A stretch of 64,000 nucleotides of DNA from Microbacterium sp. B35-30 (GTDB taxonomy: Bacteria; Actinomycetota; Actinomycetes; Actinomycetales; Microbacteriaceae). Under the pieces are notes generated by a model. It worked only from the letters and a program-made list of their open reading frames with translations. It was not told the DNA's origin and did not search any database. The stretch is taken from NCBI RefSeq assembly GCF_010634855.1, contig NZ_MWLQ01000021.1, forward strand, positions 109,897-173,896, given 5' to 3'. Positions within the stretch are counted from its first letter, which is position 1. Every line of letters begins with the position of its first letter. A program made the position numbers and the translations under genes. This document shows, one piece after another, positions 44,582-54,330 of this stretch.

Positions 44582-45325
44582 TCAGCCGGGCAGCCCCAGC
44601 GACGGTGACAGCGGGTTGAGCGCGATCAGCAGGCACGCCGTCCAGTGGCACAGGAAAGCCAGCACCGTGCAGACGTGGAAGATCTCGTGGAAGCCGAAGT
44701 GCCCGGGCCACGGGTTGGGCCGCTTGAGCGCATAGACGACGGCGCCGCCGGTGTAGAGCAGCCCGCCGACGGCGACGAGGATCATCATCGCGGCATTGGC
44801 CCGGAAGAGGTCGACGAGGTACATGACCGCGGCCCAGCCCAGCGCCAGATAGAGCGCGACGTACAGCCAGCGCGGCGCATGGAGCCAGAAGACGCGGAAC
44901 AGGATGCCGACCAGCGCTCCGCTCCACACCAGCACCAGCAGGAGCGCGCCTTGCTGCGGCGGGAGCGCGAGCGTCGCGATCGGGGTGTACGTGCCGGCGA
45001 TCAACAGCAGGATGTTCGCGTGGTCGATGCGCTTGAGGATCGTCTTGGTCCGCGGGTTCCAGTCGAACCGGTGGTACAGCGCGGAGTTTCCGAACAGCAG
45101 CAGCGACGTCGCCATGAACACGGCGCACGCCCACTTCGCCGGTGCGCCCTCCGCGACCACGATCAGCACGATGCCGGCGGCGATGGCCACCGGGAACGTG
45201 GCGGCATGGATCCAGCCGCGCCACGAGGGCTTGATCTCGGGTGTCGCGGCATCGACGGCCGCAGCGTCCATCAACGGCAGCACGGGGACCTCGGGGGCCC
45301 GGGAAACACTGCGACGGCGGCTCAT
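44582..45325 (-). CDS. Hemolysin III family (YqfA/PAQR-type) membrane protein
   Basis: 247 residues with seven helices. FGNSALYHRFDW, KRIDHANILLLIAGTYTP and FGFHEIFHVCTVLAFLCHW contain the Ser, Asp and His residues that bind zinc in PAQR/HlyIII proteins. Hydrolase activity has been proposed for the superfamily; haemolysis is not implied. TACGCT lies 6 nt before ATG 45325. Divergent from uppS. Confidence 0.9.
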   Translation of the reverse strand: MSRRRSVSRAPEVPVLPLMDAAAVDAATPEIKPSWRGWIHAATFPVAIAAGIVLIVVAEGAPAKWACAVFMATSLLLFGNSALYHRFDWNPRTKTILKRIDHANILLLIAGTYTPIATLALPPQQGALLLVLVWSGALVGILFRVFWLHAPRWLYVALYLALGWAAVMYLVDLFRANAAMMILVAVGGLLYTGGAVVYALKRPNPWPGHFGFHEIFHVCTVLAFLCHWTACLLIALNPLSPSLGLPG

Positions 45326-45464
45326 CGTCTCAGCGTAGACGGCGGCGCATGCCGGCGGCGGAACATGCGCTGTCGCACGGTCCCCACGCTCCCCGGGCGC
45401 GTGGGCCCAGCCGGAGCCCGCGCTCGCGCTACGGTCCCCGGCGCACCCGGGGTAGCGTAGGCGT

Positions 45465-46250
45465 GTGGCGCGCGGCGAGACGAACGAGGGCAGGGGACCC
45501 CTCTACCGCCTCTACATCAACCGCCTGCGCCGGCGGCTCGATCCCGCTGCGGTGCCGCGGCATCTGGCGATGATGATCGACGGCAATCGCCGCTGGGCCA
45601 AGCAGCTCGGGTACGACTCCGCCGCGCACGGCCACCGCGCCGGTGCCGCCAAGATGAAGGAGTTCCTGCGCTGGTGCGACGACGTGGGCATCCGCGTCGT
45701 GTCGCTGTACCTCCTGTCGAACGACAACCTGCGCAAGCGCGACTCACGCGAGCTGTCGGATCTGATCGAGATCATCGCCGAGCTCGCCGACGAGCTGTCG
45801 CACGAGCGGGACTGGCGTGTGAAGCACGTGGGCCGCGCCGACGCGCTGCCCGGCGACCTCGCGCGCGTGCTCGCCGAGGTCGAGGTCCGCACCAAGGGCA
45901 ACGCCGGGATGCACGTCAACCTCGCCGTCGGCTACGGCGGACGCGGTGAGATCGTCGACGCCGTGCGCAGCATCATCGCGCAGCACGACGAGCAGGGCGG
46001 ATCGCTCGAGGAGCTCGCGGCGAGCCTCACCCCCGAGCAGATCGGTGAGCACCTCTACACCGGCGGGCAGCCCGACCCCGACCTCGTGATCCGCACCTCG
46101 GGCGAGCAGCGCCTGAGCGACTTCCTGCTGTGGCAGTCGGCTCACTCCGAGTTCTATTTCGTCGAGGCGCTGGGTCCGGATCTTCGAGAGGTGGACTTCC
46201 TGCGCGCGATCCGCGACTTCACCTCGCGAGAGCGCCGCTTCGGCGGCTGA
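45465..46250 (+). CDS. uppS: Isoprenyl diphosphate synthase (cis-prenyltransferase)
   Basis: Makes the polyprenyl diphosphate carrier for cell-wall precursors. 261 residues. MMIDGNRRW holds the catalytic Asp39, GHRAGAAKMKEFLRWC binds diphosphate, SNDNLRKR and RTSGEQRLSDFLLWQ with SEFYF are the other conserved regions. In mycobacteria the gene at this place is a short-chain Z-isoprenyl synthase, so the chain length is uncertain. TAGCGT lies 6 nt before GTG 45465. Confidence 0.93.
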   Translation: MARGETNEGRGPLYRLYINRLRRRLDPAAVPRHLAMMIDGNRRWAKQLGYDSAAHGHRAGAAKMKEFLRWCDDVGIRVVSLYLLSNDNLRKRDSRELSDLIEIIAELADELSHERDWRVKHVGRADALPGDLARVLAEVEVRTKGNAGMHVNLAVGYGGRGEIVDAVRSIIAQHDEQGGSLEELAASLTPEQIGEHLYTGGQPDPDLVIRTSGEQRLSDFLLWQSAHSEFYFVEALGPDLREVDFLRAIRDFTSRERRFGG

Positions 46251-46289
46251 GACCGCTGTCGCACCGGCGCTCGCCGCTCTGACAGACTG

Positions 46290-47417
46290 ATGCCCGTGAC
46301 CGATCTGGATTCGTATCTGGCGTCGTTCGATGGGGAACCGGGGTATCTGGACTGGGCGGCGTTCGGCCCGCTCTCCCCTGCCGTCCGCAGCGAGGCGCAG
46401 GGAGACACCGAGCTGCTCGGCTCGGGGCGCCGCACGAGCATCGAGCTGGTGGCCGCCCACGTGCGCGAGGCCCGCGAGCTGGTCGCCGAGCTGATCGGCA
46501 CGGATGCCGAGCAGGTGGCGCTGCAGCCGTCCACCACGTACGGACTGATGCACGCCGTCTACGGACTCGCGGGCGGCCTCATGCTCGGCCGTGGCGAGTT
46601 TCCCAGCCTCACCGTGGCGGCGACCCGCGCCTCGGAGGCGTTCGGATCGCTCCAGCTGCAGTGGGTGGAGCCGGCCGACGGATTCATGACGCCGGACGCG
46701 GTGCGATCGGCTCTCTCGGACGACACCCGGGCCGTGGCGGTGAGCCTCGTCGACTTCCGCACGGGCTACCGCACCGATCTGTCGGCACTGCGCGAGGTCA
46801 TCGGCGATCGCCTGCTCATCGTCGACGCCATCCAGGGCTTCGGCATGGTCGAGGCGGACTATCTGGCGGCCGACGTCGTCTGCGGCCACGGGTACAAATG
46901 GCTCCGCGCCGGACGCGGGACCGGCTTCTCGTGGTTCGGCGAGCGCGCGCTCGAGCGCATCGCGCCCGTGCTCTCGGGATTCCGCGGTGTCGACGGCGAC
47001 CTGCCGGTCGACGCCGTGCCGGCGCCGTCCCCGTCGGCCCAGGCATTCTCGGTCTCCGGGCCCGACACGCTCGCGGCCGCGCGCCTGGCGACGGCCTTGC
47101 GCGAGGTCGCCGATGTCGGCGTCGCGCAGATCGAGTCCGTGCTCTCGGCGCGCGCGACCGACGTCATGTTCTTCGCCGACCGCTACGAGGTGCCGGTGGT
47201 GACGCCTCGCGAGCCCGAGCGCCGTGCGGGGATCGTCACGCTCGAGCCCGCCCCGCAGGACGCCGCGCCCCTCGCCGCGTCGCTCGCGAACCACGGCCTC
47301 ACCGTGTCCACACGGGCGGGGCGCATCCGCGTCGCGCCGCATGTCGGCACGGGCGCCGACACCCTGCGGCTGTTCGGAGACGCGCTCGCGGCGTTCTCTT
47401 CCGCACGGGTCTGGTGA
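46290..47417 (+). CDS. Class V aminotransferase-fold PLP enzyme
   Basis: 375 residues. CGHGYKWLRAGRGTGF contains the PLP lysine (Lys203), DAIQGFG the pyridine-contacting Asp, and QPSTTYGLMHAVY the phosphate loop. It is near kynureninase and cysteine desulfurase-like proteins, but the catalytic Cys loop of NifS enzymes is absent, so the reaction is unknown. ATG 46290 or GTG 46296 may be the start; CAGACT lies 7 nt before the GTG. A strong hairpin follows. Confidence 0.85.
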   Translation: MPVTDLDSYLASFDGEPGYLDWAAFGPLSPAVRSEAQGDTELLGSGRRTSIELVAAHVREARELVAELIGTDAEQVALQPSTTYGLMHAVYGLAGGLMLGRGEFPSLTVAATRASEAFGSLQLQWVEPADGFMTPDAVRSALSDDTRAVAVSLVDFRTGYRTDLSALREVIGDRLLIVDAIQGFGMVEADYLAADVVCGHGYKWLRAGRGTGFSWFGERALERIAPVLSGFRGVDGDLPVDAVPAPSPSAQAFSVSGPDTLAAARLATALREVADVGVAQIESVLSARATDVMFFADRYEVPVVTPREPERRAGIVTLEPAPQDAAPLAASLANHGLTVSTRAGRIRVAPHVGTGADTLRLFGDALAAFSSARVW

Positions 47418-47431
47418 CTCTCGCCGGCTGA

Positions 47432-47469
47432 CGTCGCCTCGCCGCGCGCGGGCCGTCGGCGAGGCGATG
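47432..47469 (+). terminator. Terminator-like hairpin after the aminotransferase gene
   Basis: TCGCCTCGCC (47434-47443) pairs with 47458-47467, extended by a wobble and one more pair at the base. The rest of the 252-bp gap to phoH holds a possible -10 box (TAGCGT near 47545), CGGGC/GCCCG around 47560-47573 and the hairpin at 47640; no gene is seen. Confidence 0.65.
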
Positions 47470-47639
47470 AGTCTCAGCATCCGTTCATCGAATCGACACA
47501 TGTTTCCTGCGTGTCGGGCGCGCCCAATGTCGGCGCGCGGACGTAGCGTGAGCGCATCGGGCAAAGAGCCCGGTCGAGTCGGCCTCACGGATCGCGACTT
47601 CACGATCTTCGACTCGCTACCCTGGTCGACTCGTGACTG

Positions 47640-47655
47640 CCGGGTGAACACCCGG
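47640..47655 (+). promoter_or_regulatory. Hairpin abutting the phoH ribosome site
   Basis: CCGGGTG and CACCCGG form a perfect 7-bp stem with an AA loop. It ends right at the GGGCGGGAG ribosome site of phoH, so it could affect translation initiation. Confidence 0.45.
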
Positions 47656-47669
47656 GGCGGGAGTGGGTT

Positions 47670-49025
47670 GTGACCACACGAGCACCACACGAGCAGCGCA
47701 GTCAGCATCTCGAGGAGGTCGCGGACTCCGATCAGGATCTGCGCACCTATGTCCTCGACACATCGGTGCTGCTCAGCGATCCACGGGCGTTCTTCCGTTT
47801 CGCCGAGCACAGCGTCGTGATCCCCGTCGTGGTGATCACGGAACTCGAAGGCAAGCGGCACGATCCCGAGATCGGCTACTTCGCCCGGCAGGCCCTGCGC
47901 CACCTCGACGAGCTTCGCGTCGAGCACGGCCGGCTCGACTTCCCGGTGCCGGTCGGCGAGGGCGGGACGCTGCGCGTCGAGCTCAACAACACCGACCCCA
48001 CGGTGCTGCCGTCGGGCATGCGACTCGGCGACAACGACAGCCGCATCCTCGCCATCGCGATGAACATCGCCAAGGACGGGCAGGAGGTCATCGTCGTCTC
48101 GAAGGACCTGCCCATGCGTGTCAAGGCAGCGTCCCTCGGCATCAGCGCGGAGGAGTACCTCGCGGAGCAGGCCGTCGATTCCGGCTGGACCGGCATCTCC
48201 GAGATCGACGTGTCGGGCGACGACATCAGCGATCTCTACGAGAGTGAGGTCGCCGTCAGCGAGGACGTCCGTGGGCTGCCCGTGAACACGGGGCTGATCG
48301 TCCACTCCGAGCGGGGATCGGCTCTCGGGCGCGTGATCGGCGACGGCGAGTTCCGTCTCGTCCGCGGCGACCGGGACGTGTTCGGGCTGCACGGACGCTC
48401 TGCCGAACAGCGCATCGCCATCGACCTGCTCCTCGACCCGGAGGTGGGCATCATCTCGCTGGGCGGACGCGCCGGCACCGGCAAGTCCGCGCTGGCGCTG
48501 TGCGCGGCGCTGGAGGCGGTGCTGGAACGGCAGCAGCAGCGCAAGATCATCGTGTTCCGGCCGCTGTTCGCGGTCGGCGGGCAGGAGCTCGGATACCTGC
48601 CCGGGGACCAGCAGGAGAAGATGAACCCCTGGGGACAGGCCGTGTTCGACACGCTCGGCTCGGTCGTGTCGAGCAACGTGCTCGACGAGGTGATCGAACG
48701 GGGCCTTCTGGAAGTGCTCCCGCTGACGCACATCCGCGGCCGCTCGCTGCACGACGCGTTCGTGATCGTGGACGAGGCGCAGTCGCTCGAGCGCAACGTG
48801 CTGCTGACGGTGCTGAGCCGGATCGGCCAGGGCTCGCGCGTCGTGCTCACCCATGATGTCGGCCAGCGCGACAACCTGCGCGTCGGCCGCCACGACGGTG
48901 TCGCGTCGGTGATCGAGACCTTGAAGGGGCACTCGCTGTTCGGGCACGTCACGCTCGTGCGTTCGGAGCGCTCCGCCATCGCCGCACTCGTGACCGACCT
49001 CCTCGAAGCCGGAGAACTCGCCTGA
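47670..49025 (+). CDS. PhoH-family ATPase with N-terminal PIN domain
   Basis: 451 residues. The PIN ribonuclease domain (about 25-190) keeps its acidic site: [15 protein letters not shown] and GDNDSRIL. The PhoH ATPase follows (about 240-445) with P-loop GRAGTGKSA near 269-277 and Walker [12 protein letters not shown]. PhoH-PIN proteins are proposed RNA helicase-nucleases. GTG 47670 has GGGAG 6 nt upstream. Confidence 0.93.
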   Translation: MTTRAPHEQRSQHLEEVADSDQDLRTYVLDTSVLLSDPRAFFRFAEHSVVIPVVVITELEGKRHDPEIGYFARQALRHLDELRVEHGRLDFPVPVGEGGTLRVELNNTDPTVLPSGMRLGDNDSRILAIAMNIAKDGQEVIVVSKDLPMRVKAASLGISAEEYLAEQAVDSGWTGISEIDVSGDDISDLYESEVAVSEDVRGLPVNTGLIVHSERGSALGRVIGDGEFRLVRGDRDVFGLHGRSAEQRIAIDLLLDPEVGIISLGGRAGTGKSALALCAALEAVLERQQQRKIIVFRPLFAVGGQELGYLPGDQQEKMNPWGQAVFDTLGSVVSSNVLDEVIERGLLEVLPLTHIRGRSLHDAFVIVDEAQSLERNVLLTVLSRIGQGSRVVLTHDVGQRDNLRVGRHDGVASVIETLKGHSLFGHVTLVRSERSAIAALVTDLLEAGELA

Positions 49026-49192
49026 GAGACCGGCGGATGCGCTGACGGCGCGGTGGGTCGGGATGCCGCATCCCCGCCCGCCGCGCCGGCTCAGCATGAG
49101 AAGAGTCTCATCGCCCGTGGCCTTCGCGACGGGATCGGTCTGCCACCATGGATGGAGGAAATCGTTCCGCGCACAGGGGAGGCAGACGAGAC

Positions 49193-49921
49193 GTGGAAGC
49201 ACGCACGGGGCTCGTGATCGGCGGCGCGACCGCCGTCGCAGCGAGCATCGCCGTCGTCACCGCGGTCGCCCTGGCGAACACCATGGCTTTGACGGACTCG
49301 CCTGGCACGAGCCTCGCGTCCGAGAGCGTGGTCGTGCCCTCCACAACATCCCCGTCCGCGTCTCCTCTGGCGACGCCCACAGCCACACTCGAAGTGGTCC
49401 CTCCGGCGGACGCAGAAGTCGTCGAAGCCCCCGCTCCGCTCGTAGTGGATCCGCCGTTCGCATCCGACGCGCCGAGGACGCGGGCGCCGGCGACGCCGCC
49501 CGTCCCCGCGACCGCGCCGGAGGTGTCCGGGCCCGTCACGGCAGCCGACATCAAGTCCGTGATCGCGGCAGCGCAGGCGTCGGGCTCGTGGGACGAGCTC
49601 CGCGCCTGGACCCAGGCACATGGCTGGACCACCGGGCGGATCGATGCACTGGTGTCACGACTCGAGCGGGAGCGGGCCGAGAAGTCGTCCGATCTGTCGC
49701 AGAACGCTGAACCCGCAGAGGCTCCCGCCCCTAGCGAGCCCGAGACCCAGCGTCGTCAGGTCCAGGCCGAAGCGGAGTACGACAGCCAGACCGCTCCCGA
49801 CCCGGTATCGGTCGGCAAAGAACGTCCCGCGCATGCGGGCTCGAACGTCGGGAACGGCAACGGCGCCGATCACGACGCGAAGAAAGACCAGTCGCGCAAT
49901 TCCCCAGACAAGCGCGACTGA
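49193..49921 (+). CDS. Secreted or anchored Pro/Ser-rich protein of unknown function
   Basis: 242 residues. An N-terminal hydrophobic helix (about 8-30) is a signal peptide or anchor, followed by a Ser/Thr/Pro-rich linker, a short helical module (VTAADIKSVIAAAQASGSW to DALVSRLERE, about 120-165), then a charged tail with NGNGADHDAKKD. The helical part could be the functional unit. GTG 49193 has GGGAGG 10 nt upstream; ATG 49148 in frame is possible. It ends in a terminator shared with the two-component operon. Confidence 0.7.
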   Translation: MEARTGLVIGGATAVAASIAVVTAVALANTMALTDSPGTSLASESVVVPSTTSPSASPLATPTATLEVVPPADAEVVEAPAPLVVDPPFASDAPRTRAPATPPVPATAPEVSGPVTAADIKSVIAAAQASGSWDELRAWTQAHGWTTGRIDALVSRLERERAEKSSDLSQNAEPAEAPAPSEPETQRRQVQAEAEYDSQTAPDPVSVGKERPAHAGSNVGNGNGADHDAKKDQSRNSPDKRD

Positions 49922-49954
49922 CAACGGTCGGATTCCCCAGTCCGGCCTTTCACA

Positions 49955-49982
49955 GCCCCCGGTGTCCCCCAGCACCGGGGGC
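49955..49982. terminator. Terminator between convergent operons
   Basis: GCCCCCGGTG (49955-49964) pairs perfectly with CACCGGGGGC (49973-49982) around an 8-nt loop, followed by TTCTTC. Confidence 0.85.
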
Positions 49983-50031
49983 TTCTTCGCGCCGGTCGCC
50001 GGGTCGGGCGAGCGCCGTCGCGGGGCCTTCC

Positions 50032-50688
50032 TCACTCCCAGCGGTAGCCGGCGCCGCGGACCGTGACGATGTGGTCCGAGCCGAGCTTGCCGCGCAGGTA
50101 GCGCACGTACACGTCGACCACGTTGGACCCGGGATCGAAGTCCAGCCCCCAGACGCGGCTCAGCAGCTGCTCTCGGCTCAGGACCCGCCCGGGGTTGCGC
50201 AGGAACTGCTCGGCCAGCGAGAACTCACGGGCCGACAGATCGATCTCCCGCCCGGTGACGGTGGCCCGGCGCGCCAGGATGTCGAGCACGACGTCGCCGT
50301 GAGAGATCGACACTCCGGGCTGCGGCACGCTCTCACGCAGCCGCGAGCGTACGCGTGCCAGAAGCTCTTCGAACGTGAAGGGCTTCGGCACGTAGTCGTT
50401 GGCCCCGGCATCCAATCCGGTGACGGTGTCGCGGGTGCTGGAACGCGCCGTGAGCATGATGACGGGGATCGCGGAACCGCGGGCGCGCAGCTCGCGCAGC
50501 AGCTCGAATCCGTCCATCGTCGGCAGGCCCACATCCAGCAGCACCAGGTCGGCGTCGCCGCGCAGTGCCGCCTCGAGTCCTTCTGGACCGTCCTCGACCA
50601 CCAGGGTCTCGTACCCCGCGGCTTCGAGCCCCCGGCTGACGAAGGCGGCGATTCGCGGCTCGTCCTCGACGATCAGGATCCTGGTCAT
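50032..50688 (-). CDS. OmpR-family response regulator
   Basis: 218 residues. The receiver has the acidic pair VEDE (8-10), phospho-acceptor Asp52 (LLDVGLP) and Lys near 102 (VPKPF); the C-terminal winged helix ends with VDVYVRYLRGKL and TVRGAGYRWE. ATG 50688 overlaps the kinase stop (ATGA), so the kinase is first in this operon. Target genes are unknown. Confidence 0.95.
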   Translation of the reverse strand: MTRILIVEDEPRIAAFVSRGLEAAGYETLVVEDGPEGLEAALRGDADLVLLDVGLPTMDGFELLRELRARGSAIPVIMLTARSSTRDTVTGLDAGANDYVPKPFTFEELLARVRSRLRESVPQPGVSISHGDVVLDILARRATVTGREIDLSAREFSLAEQFLRNPGRVLSREQLLSRVWGLDFDPGSNVVDVYVRYLRGKLGSDHIVTVRGAGYRWE

Positions 50689-52190
50689 CCGGCGGCCTCC
50701 CGTTGCAATACGACGTCTCCGGCGCGCACCGGCACCGGCAGCTCGGCCTCCGTCGGAGGCAGATGGATGGTGAAAGTGGCCCCGCCGCCGGGGGTGTCGG
50801 TGACCGTGCAATGACCGCCGTGGCCCTTGGCGATCGCTTCGACGATGGCGAGGCCCAGTCCCGAGCCTCCCACAGAGCGCTTGACGTGAGCACGGTCGAA
50901 GCGGCGGAAGATCCGGGTGCGCTCCTCGGGCGGGATGCCCGGCCCATGATCGCGCACCCACAGGCGGGCGCCCTCGAAGTCGTGCGCGCTGCCGATCTCG
51001 ATCGGGCTGCCGGCGGGCGTGTACTTGGCGGCGTTGTCGGCGAGCTGGAGCCAGGCCTGCAGCAGTCGGTCCTGGTCACCGCTGGTGTCACCGTCGGCCA
51101 TCGCCTCGATCGTCCAGGTGTGACCCGGGATCACAGCGACGAGCTCGCCGACACGCGCGGTCAGAGACGCGAGGTCGACCGCTGCGACGGTGCTGGAATC
51201 CGCTTCGGCGGTCGCGAGCAGATCGATGTCCTCGACGAGCCGGGTAAGCCGGTCGAGCTCGGCGATGCCGATGTCGCGCGCAGAGGCCACATCGGCGGCG
51301 TCCTGCGGGTTCATCAGTTCGAGGTGGCCACGCACGATGGTGATGGGGGTCTTCAGCTCGTGGCGCACGTCGTCGAGCAGCTGTCGCTGACCGTCGACGG
51401 AGTCCTCCAGCCGGTCGAGCATCGAGTTCACCGTGCGCGAGAGGTCTGAGATGTCGTCGTTGCCGTGCGGCTCCAAGCGCCGCGAGAGGTCGCTGATGGA
51501 GATCGCGTCGGCCGTCTCACGGAGATGGCGGATCGGCGACAGCAGCCGCCCCGTGACGAACCAGCCGACGATGCCGATCGCGAACAGAACCGCCACCGCG
51601 GCGATCACGTACGTCGTCATCGCGAACGTCACCGGCTGCAGCTCTGCGCCGAGGTCGACGGCGCGCACATAGAGTCCCTGCCCTGGGTCGCCCTCCATGC
51701 TCACCGGGATCGCGATGTAGCGCAGCGAACCCTGGTCGGTCACGGCGGTTCCTCTCTTGGTGCCGCCGTCCGCGGTCTCGTCGACGACGCGGTCGATGAG
51801 CTGCTGGTTCTTCGAGATGTCGAAGCCGGACAGCGTGGCTGGAACCCAGCGCGGCACGCCGTCGACCAGCGCCAGCGAGGCCTCGTTGCGGGCAGGGACC
51901 AGTCGCGCGACGACCGCATTGAGGTACCCGTCGATGGAACTGAAGTCGTCCTTGTCGAGTTTCTCCTCGGTCGCTGCAGGAGCGCCCTGGGCGCCCTCGG
52001 CGGCATCAGCGGAGACCGCCTGCAGCGAGTCGACCTGGGCTTCGAGCCGTTCATTGATGCCCGACAGTGCCTGCTCGCGCTGCACCAGGAACGTCACGCT
52101 GCCCACGATCGCCAGACCGACGCACGCGACGGCGAGGATCGCGGCAAGGATCCTGACGCGTGCGGGGACCGGGCGGGGCGTTCGGGCCAT
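50685..52190 (-). CDS. Sensor histidine kinase
   Basis: 501 residues: N-terminal helix (about 10-35), an extracytoplasmic sensor region (36-188), a second helix (about 190-215), HAMP (218-270), HisKA with His277 (DVRHELKTP), and HATPase with the N box (LADNAAKYTP), DHGPGIP and GSGLGLAIV. The partner is the regulator downstream. ATG 52190 is preferred over 52226; GATAAT lies 6 nt upstream, as in leaderless genes. Confidence 0.94.
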   Translation of the reverse strand: MARTPRPVPARVRILAAILAVACVGLAIVGSVTFLVQREQALSGINERLEAQVDSLQAVSADAAEGAQGAPAATEEKLDKDDFSSIDGYLNAVVARLVPARNEASLALVDGVPRWVPATLSGFDISKNQQLIDRVVDETADGGTKRGTAVTDQGSLRYIAIPVSMEGDPGQGLYVRAVDLGAELQPVTFAMTTYVIAAVAVLFAIGIVGWFVTGRLLSPIRHLRETADAISISDLSRRLEPHGNDDISDLSRTVNSMLDRLEDSVDGQRQLLDDVRHELKTPITIVRGHLELMNPQDAADVASARDIGIAELDRLTRLVEDIDLLATAEADSSTVAAVDLASLTARVGELVAVIPGHTWTIEAMADGDTSGDQDRLLQAWLQLADNAAKYTPAGSPIEIGSAHDFEGARLWVRDHGPGIPPEERTRIFRRFDRAHVKRSVGGSGLGLAIVEAIAKGHGGHCTVTDTPGGGATFTIHLPPTEAELPVPVRAGDVVLQREAAG

Positions 52191-52238
52191 GTCCTGATTA
52201 TCCCGCCGACGCAGGGGCAGCGGCATGGGGCGGGCGAA

Positions 52239-53633
52239 TCAGCCCGCGTGCGTCATCGAGAGCAGGTCGAGTTTGTCGTCCAGCTGCTGGAGGGTGAGCT
52301 CGCCGCGCTCCACGTAGCCGAGGTCGATCACGGCTTCGCGCACCGTGATGCCCTTCGCCACCGAATGCTTGGCGATCTTGGCCGCCGCCTCGTAGCCGAT
52401 GAGCTTGTTGAGGGGCGTGACGATCGACGGCGACATCCCCGCGTAGGCCGCCGCACGCTCGACGTTCGCCTCGAGACCGTCGATGGTCTTGTCGGCGAGC
52501 ACGCGCGAGGTGTTGGCGAGGAGCTCGATGGACTCGAGTACCGCGCTGCCCATGATGGGGATCGCGACGTTGAGCTCGAAGGCACCGGATGCTCCCGCCC
52601 ACGCGACGGTCGCGTCGTTGCCGATGACCCGGGCGCACACCATCAGCGTCGCTTCGGGGATCACGGGGTTGACCTTGCCGGGCATGATCGACGAACCCGG
52701 CTGCAGGTCGGGGATGTGCAGCTCGCCGAGGCCGGTGTTCGGGCCCGAGCCCATCCAGCGGAGATCGTTGTTGATCTTCGTGAGCGAGACGGCGACGGTG
52801 CGCAGGGCGCCGGATGCCTCGACCAGGGCGTCGCGGTTGGCCTGGGCCTCGAAGTGGTCCTTGGCTTCGGTGATCGGCAGTTCGGTGTCGGTCACGATCA
52901 GTTCGATCACCCGCTGCGGGAAGCCGAGCGGCGTGTTGATGCCGGTTCCCACCGCCGTGCCGCCGAGCGGCACCTCCGCGACGCGGGGGAGGACCGACTG
53001 CACGCGCTCGATGCCGAGGCGGATCTGACGGGCGTAGCCGCCGAACTCCTGGCCGAGGGTGACGGGCGTCGCATCCATGAGGTGGGTGCGGCCCGACTTG
53101 ACGACGGTCTTCCACAGGTCGGCCTTCGCCTCGAGGGCGACCGCGAGGTGGTCGAGCGCGGGGATCAGATCATCGATGATCTCCTGCGTCACCGCGATGT
53201 GCACCGACGTGGGGAAGACGTCGTTGGACGACTGCGACGCGTTGACGTGGTCGTTCGGGTGCACGGTGGAGCCGAGCGCCTGCGTCGCGAGAGTCGCCAG
53301 CACCTCGTTCATGTTCATGTTCGACGATGTGCCGCTGCCGGTCTGGTAGACGTCGATGGGGAACTGGTCGGCGAACTCGCCCGAGATGATGCGGTCGGCC
53401 GCGCCGGCGATGGCATCGGCGATCGCGCCGTCGAGCGTGCCGAGCTCCTTGTTCGCGAGCGCCGCGGCCTTCTTGATGCGTGCGAGCGCCACGATCTGGG
53501 CGGGCTCGAGCCGGTCGCCCGAGATCGGGAAGTTCTCGACGGCGCGCTGCGTCTGGGCGGCGTAGAGCGCGTCCTTGGGCACACGCACCTCGCCCATGGT
53601 GTCGTGCTCGATGCGGTACTCGATGTCGGTCAC
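52239..53633 (-). CDS. fumC: Class II fumarate hydratase
   Basis: Converts fumarate to malate in the TCA cycle without an iron-sulfur cluster. 464 residues. [40 protein letters not shown] (catalytic His) and the signature [12 protein letters not shown] are present. GTG 53633 is chosen because AGGA inside the upstream GTGAGGAAC lies 8 nt before it; GTG 53648 would add five residues. Confidence 0.95.
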   Translation of the reverse strand: MTDIEYRIEHDTMGEVRVPKDALYAAQTQRAVENFPISGDRLEPAQIVALARIKKAAALANKELGTLDGAIADAIAGAADRIISGEFADQFPIDVYQTGSGTSSNMNMNEVLATLATQALGSTVHPNDHVNASQSSNDVFPTSVHIAVTQEIIDDLIPALDHLAVALEAKADLWKTVVKSGRTHLMDATPVTLGQEFGGYARQIRLGIERVQSVLPRVAEVPLGGTAVGTGINTPLGFPQRVIELIVTDTELPITEAKDHFEAQANRDALVEASGALRTVAVSLTKINNDLRWMGSGPNTGLGELHIPDLQPGSSIMPGKVNPVIPEATLMVCARVIGNDATVAWAGASGAFELNVAIPIMGSAVLESIELLANTSRVLADKTIDGLEANVERAAAYAGMSPSIVTPLNKLIGYEAAAKIAKHSVAKGITVREAVIDLGYVERGELTLQQLDDKLDLLSMTHAG

Positions 53634-53679
53634 GTCGTTGTTCCTCACGTGTCGGTACGGGGTTGGGGGGAAGTCGGGA

Positions 53680-54330
53680 TCAGGCCAGGTCGGGGACGCC
53701 GACCATCACGTCGGGGACCGCGGTGCCCTCGGCGAGGCGGTAGTTGGCGCCGACGATCGCGAGGCGGCCCTCGGCGACGGCGGTGCTGATGAGCTCGGAC
53801 GCGTTCAGCAGCTCGCCCACCGTGTCGCGGAGGTGCTCGCGGCCGACTTCGTCGGCGTCGATCGCAGCCGGATACACGCCGTCCACGGCGGACCCGCGCT
53901 GGACGCGGCGCACCGCGGGCACGATCGGGGAGATCAGACGCCAGATGTGCGGCGGCAGCGGGTCGGCCTCCGGGTCGGTGATGTCGATCGCCGCACGCAC
54001 CGCACCGCACGCGTCGTGGCCGAGCACCACGATGAGCGGCACTCCCAGCACCGCCACGGCGTACTCGAGACTGCCGACGACCGAGTCCGAGATGACCTGA
54101 CCGGCGTTGCGCACGACGAACAGGTCGCCGAGGCCCTTGTCGAAGATGATCTCGGCCGCCAGTCGCGAGTCGGAACAGCCGAACAGGGCCGCGCGGGGGC
54201 GCTGCCCCTCGGCGAGCTCATGACGGGTGTCGACGTCCTGGCGGGGGTGTCGCGGGCTGCCGGCGACGAAGCGGGCGTTTCCACGCTGCATCTCCTGCCA
54301 GGCCTTGGCAGGTGCGGACTGGTCGGTCAC
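53680..54330 (-). CDS. Beta-class carbonic anhydrase
   Basis: Interconverts CO2 and bicarbonate. 216 residues with zinc ligands C52 and D54 (CSDSR) and H105 and C108 (GHDACG), and VVRNAGQ. It may supply bicarbonate to PEP carboxylase. GTG 54330 overlaps the stop of the DUF4245 gene, so these are coupled. Confidence 0.94.
   Translation of the reverse strand: MTDQSAPAKAWQEMQRGNARFVAGSPRHPRQDVDTRHELAEGQRPRAALFGCSDSRLAAEIIFDKGLGDLFVVRNAGQVISDSVVGSLEYAVAVLGVPLIVVLGHDACGAVRAAIDITDPEADPLPPHIWRLISPIVPAVRRVQRGSAVDGVYPAAIDADEVGREHLRDTVGELLNASELISTAVAEGRLAIVGANYRLAEGTAVPDVMVGVPDLA

Noticed and set aside
47581..47669. A known riboswitch in the phoH leader
   Set aside because: Hairpins are present but I could not match any conserved riboswitch core, so only the hairpin is reported.
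45744..49202. A 1152-codon minus-strand open frame across uppS, the aminotransferase and phoH
   Set aside because: It spans three well-supported plus-strand genes and has no recognisable domain.
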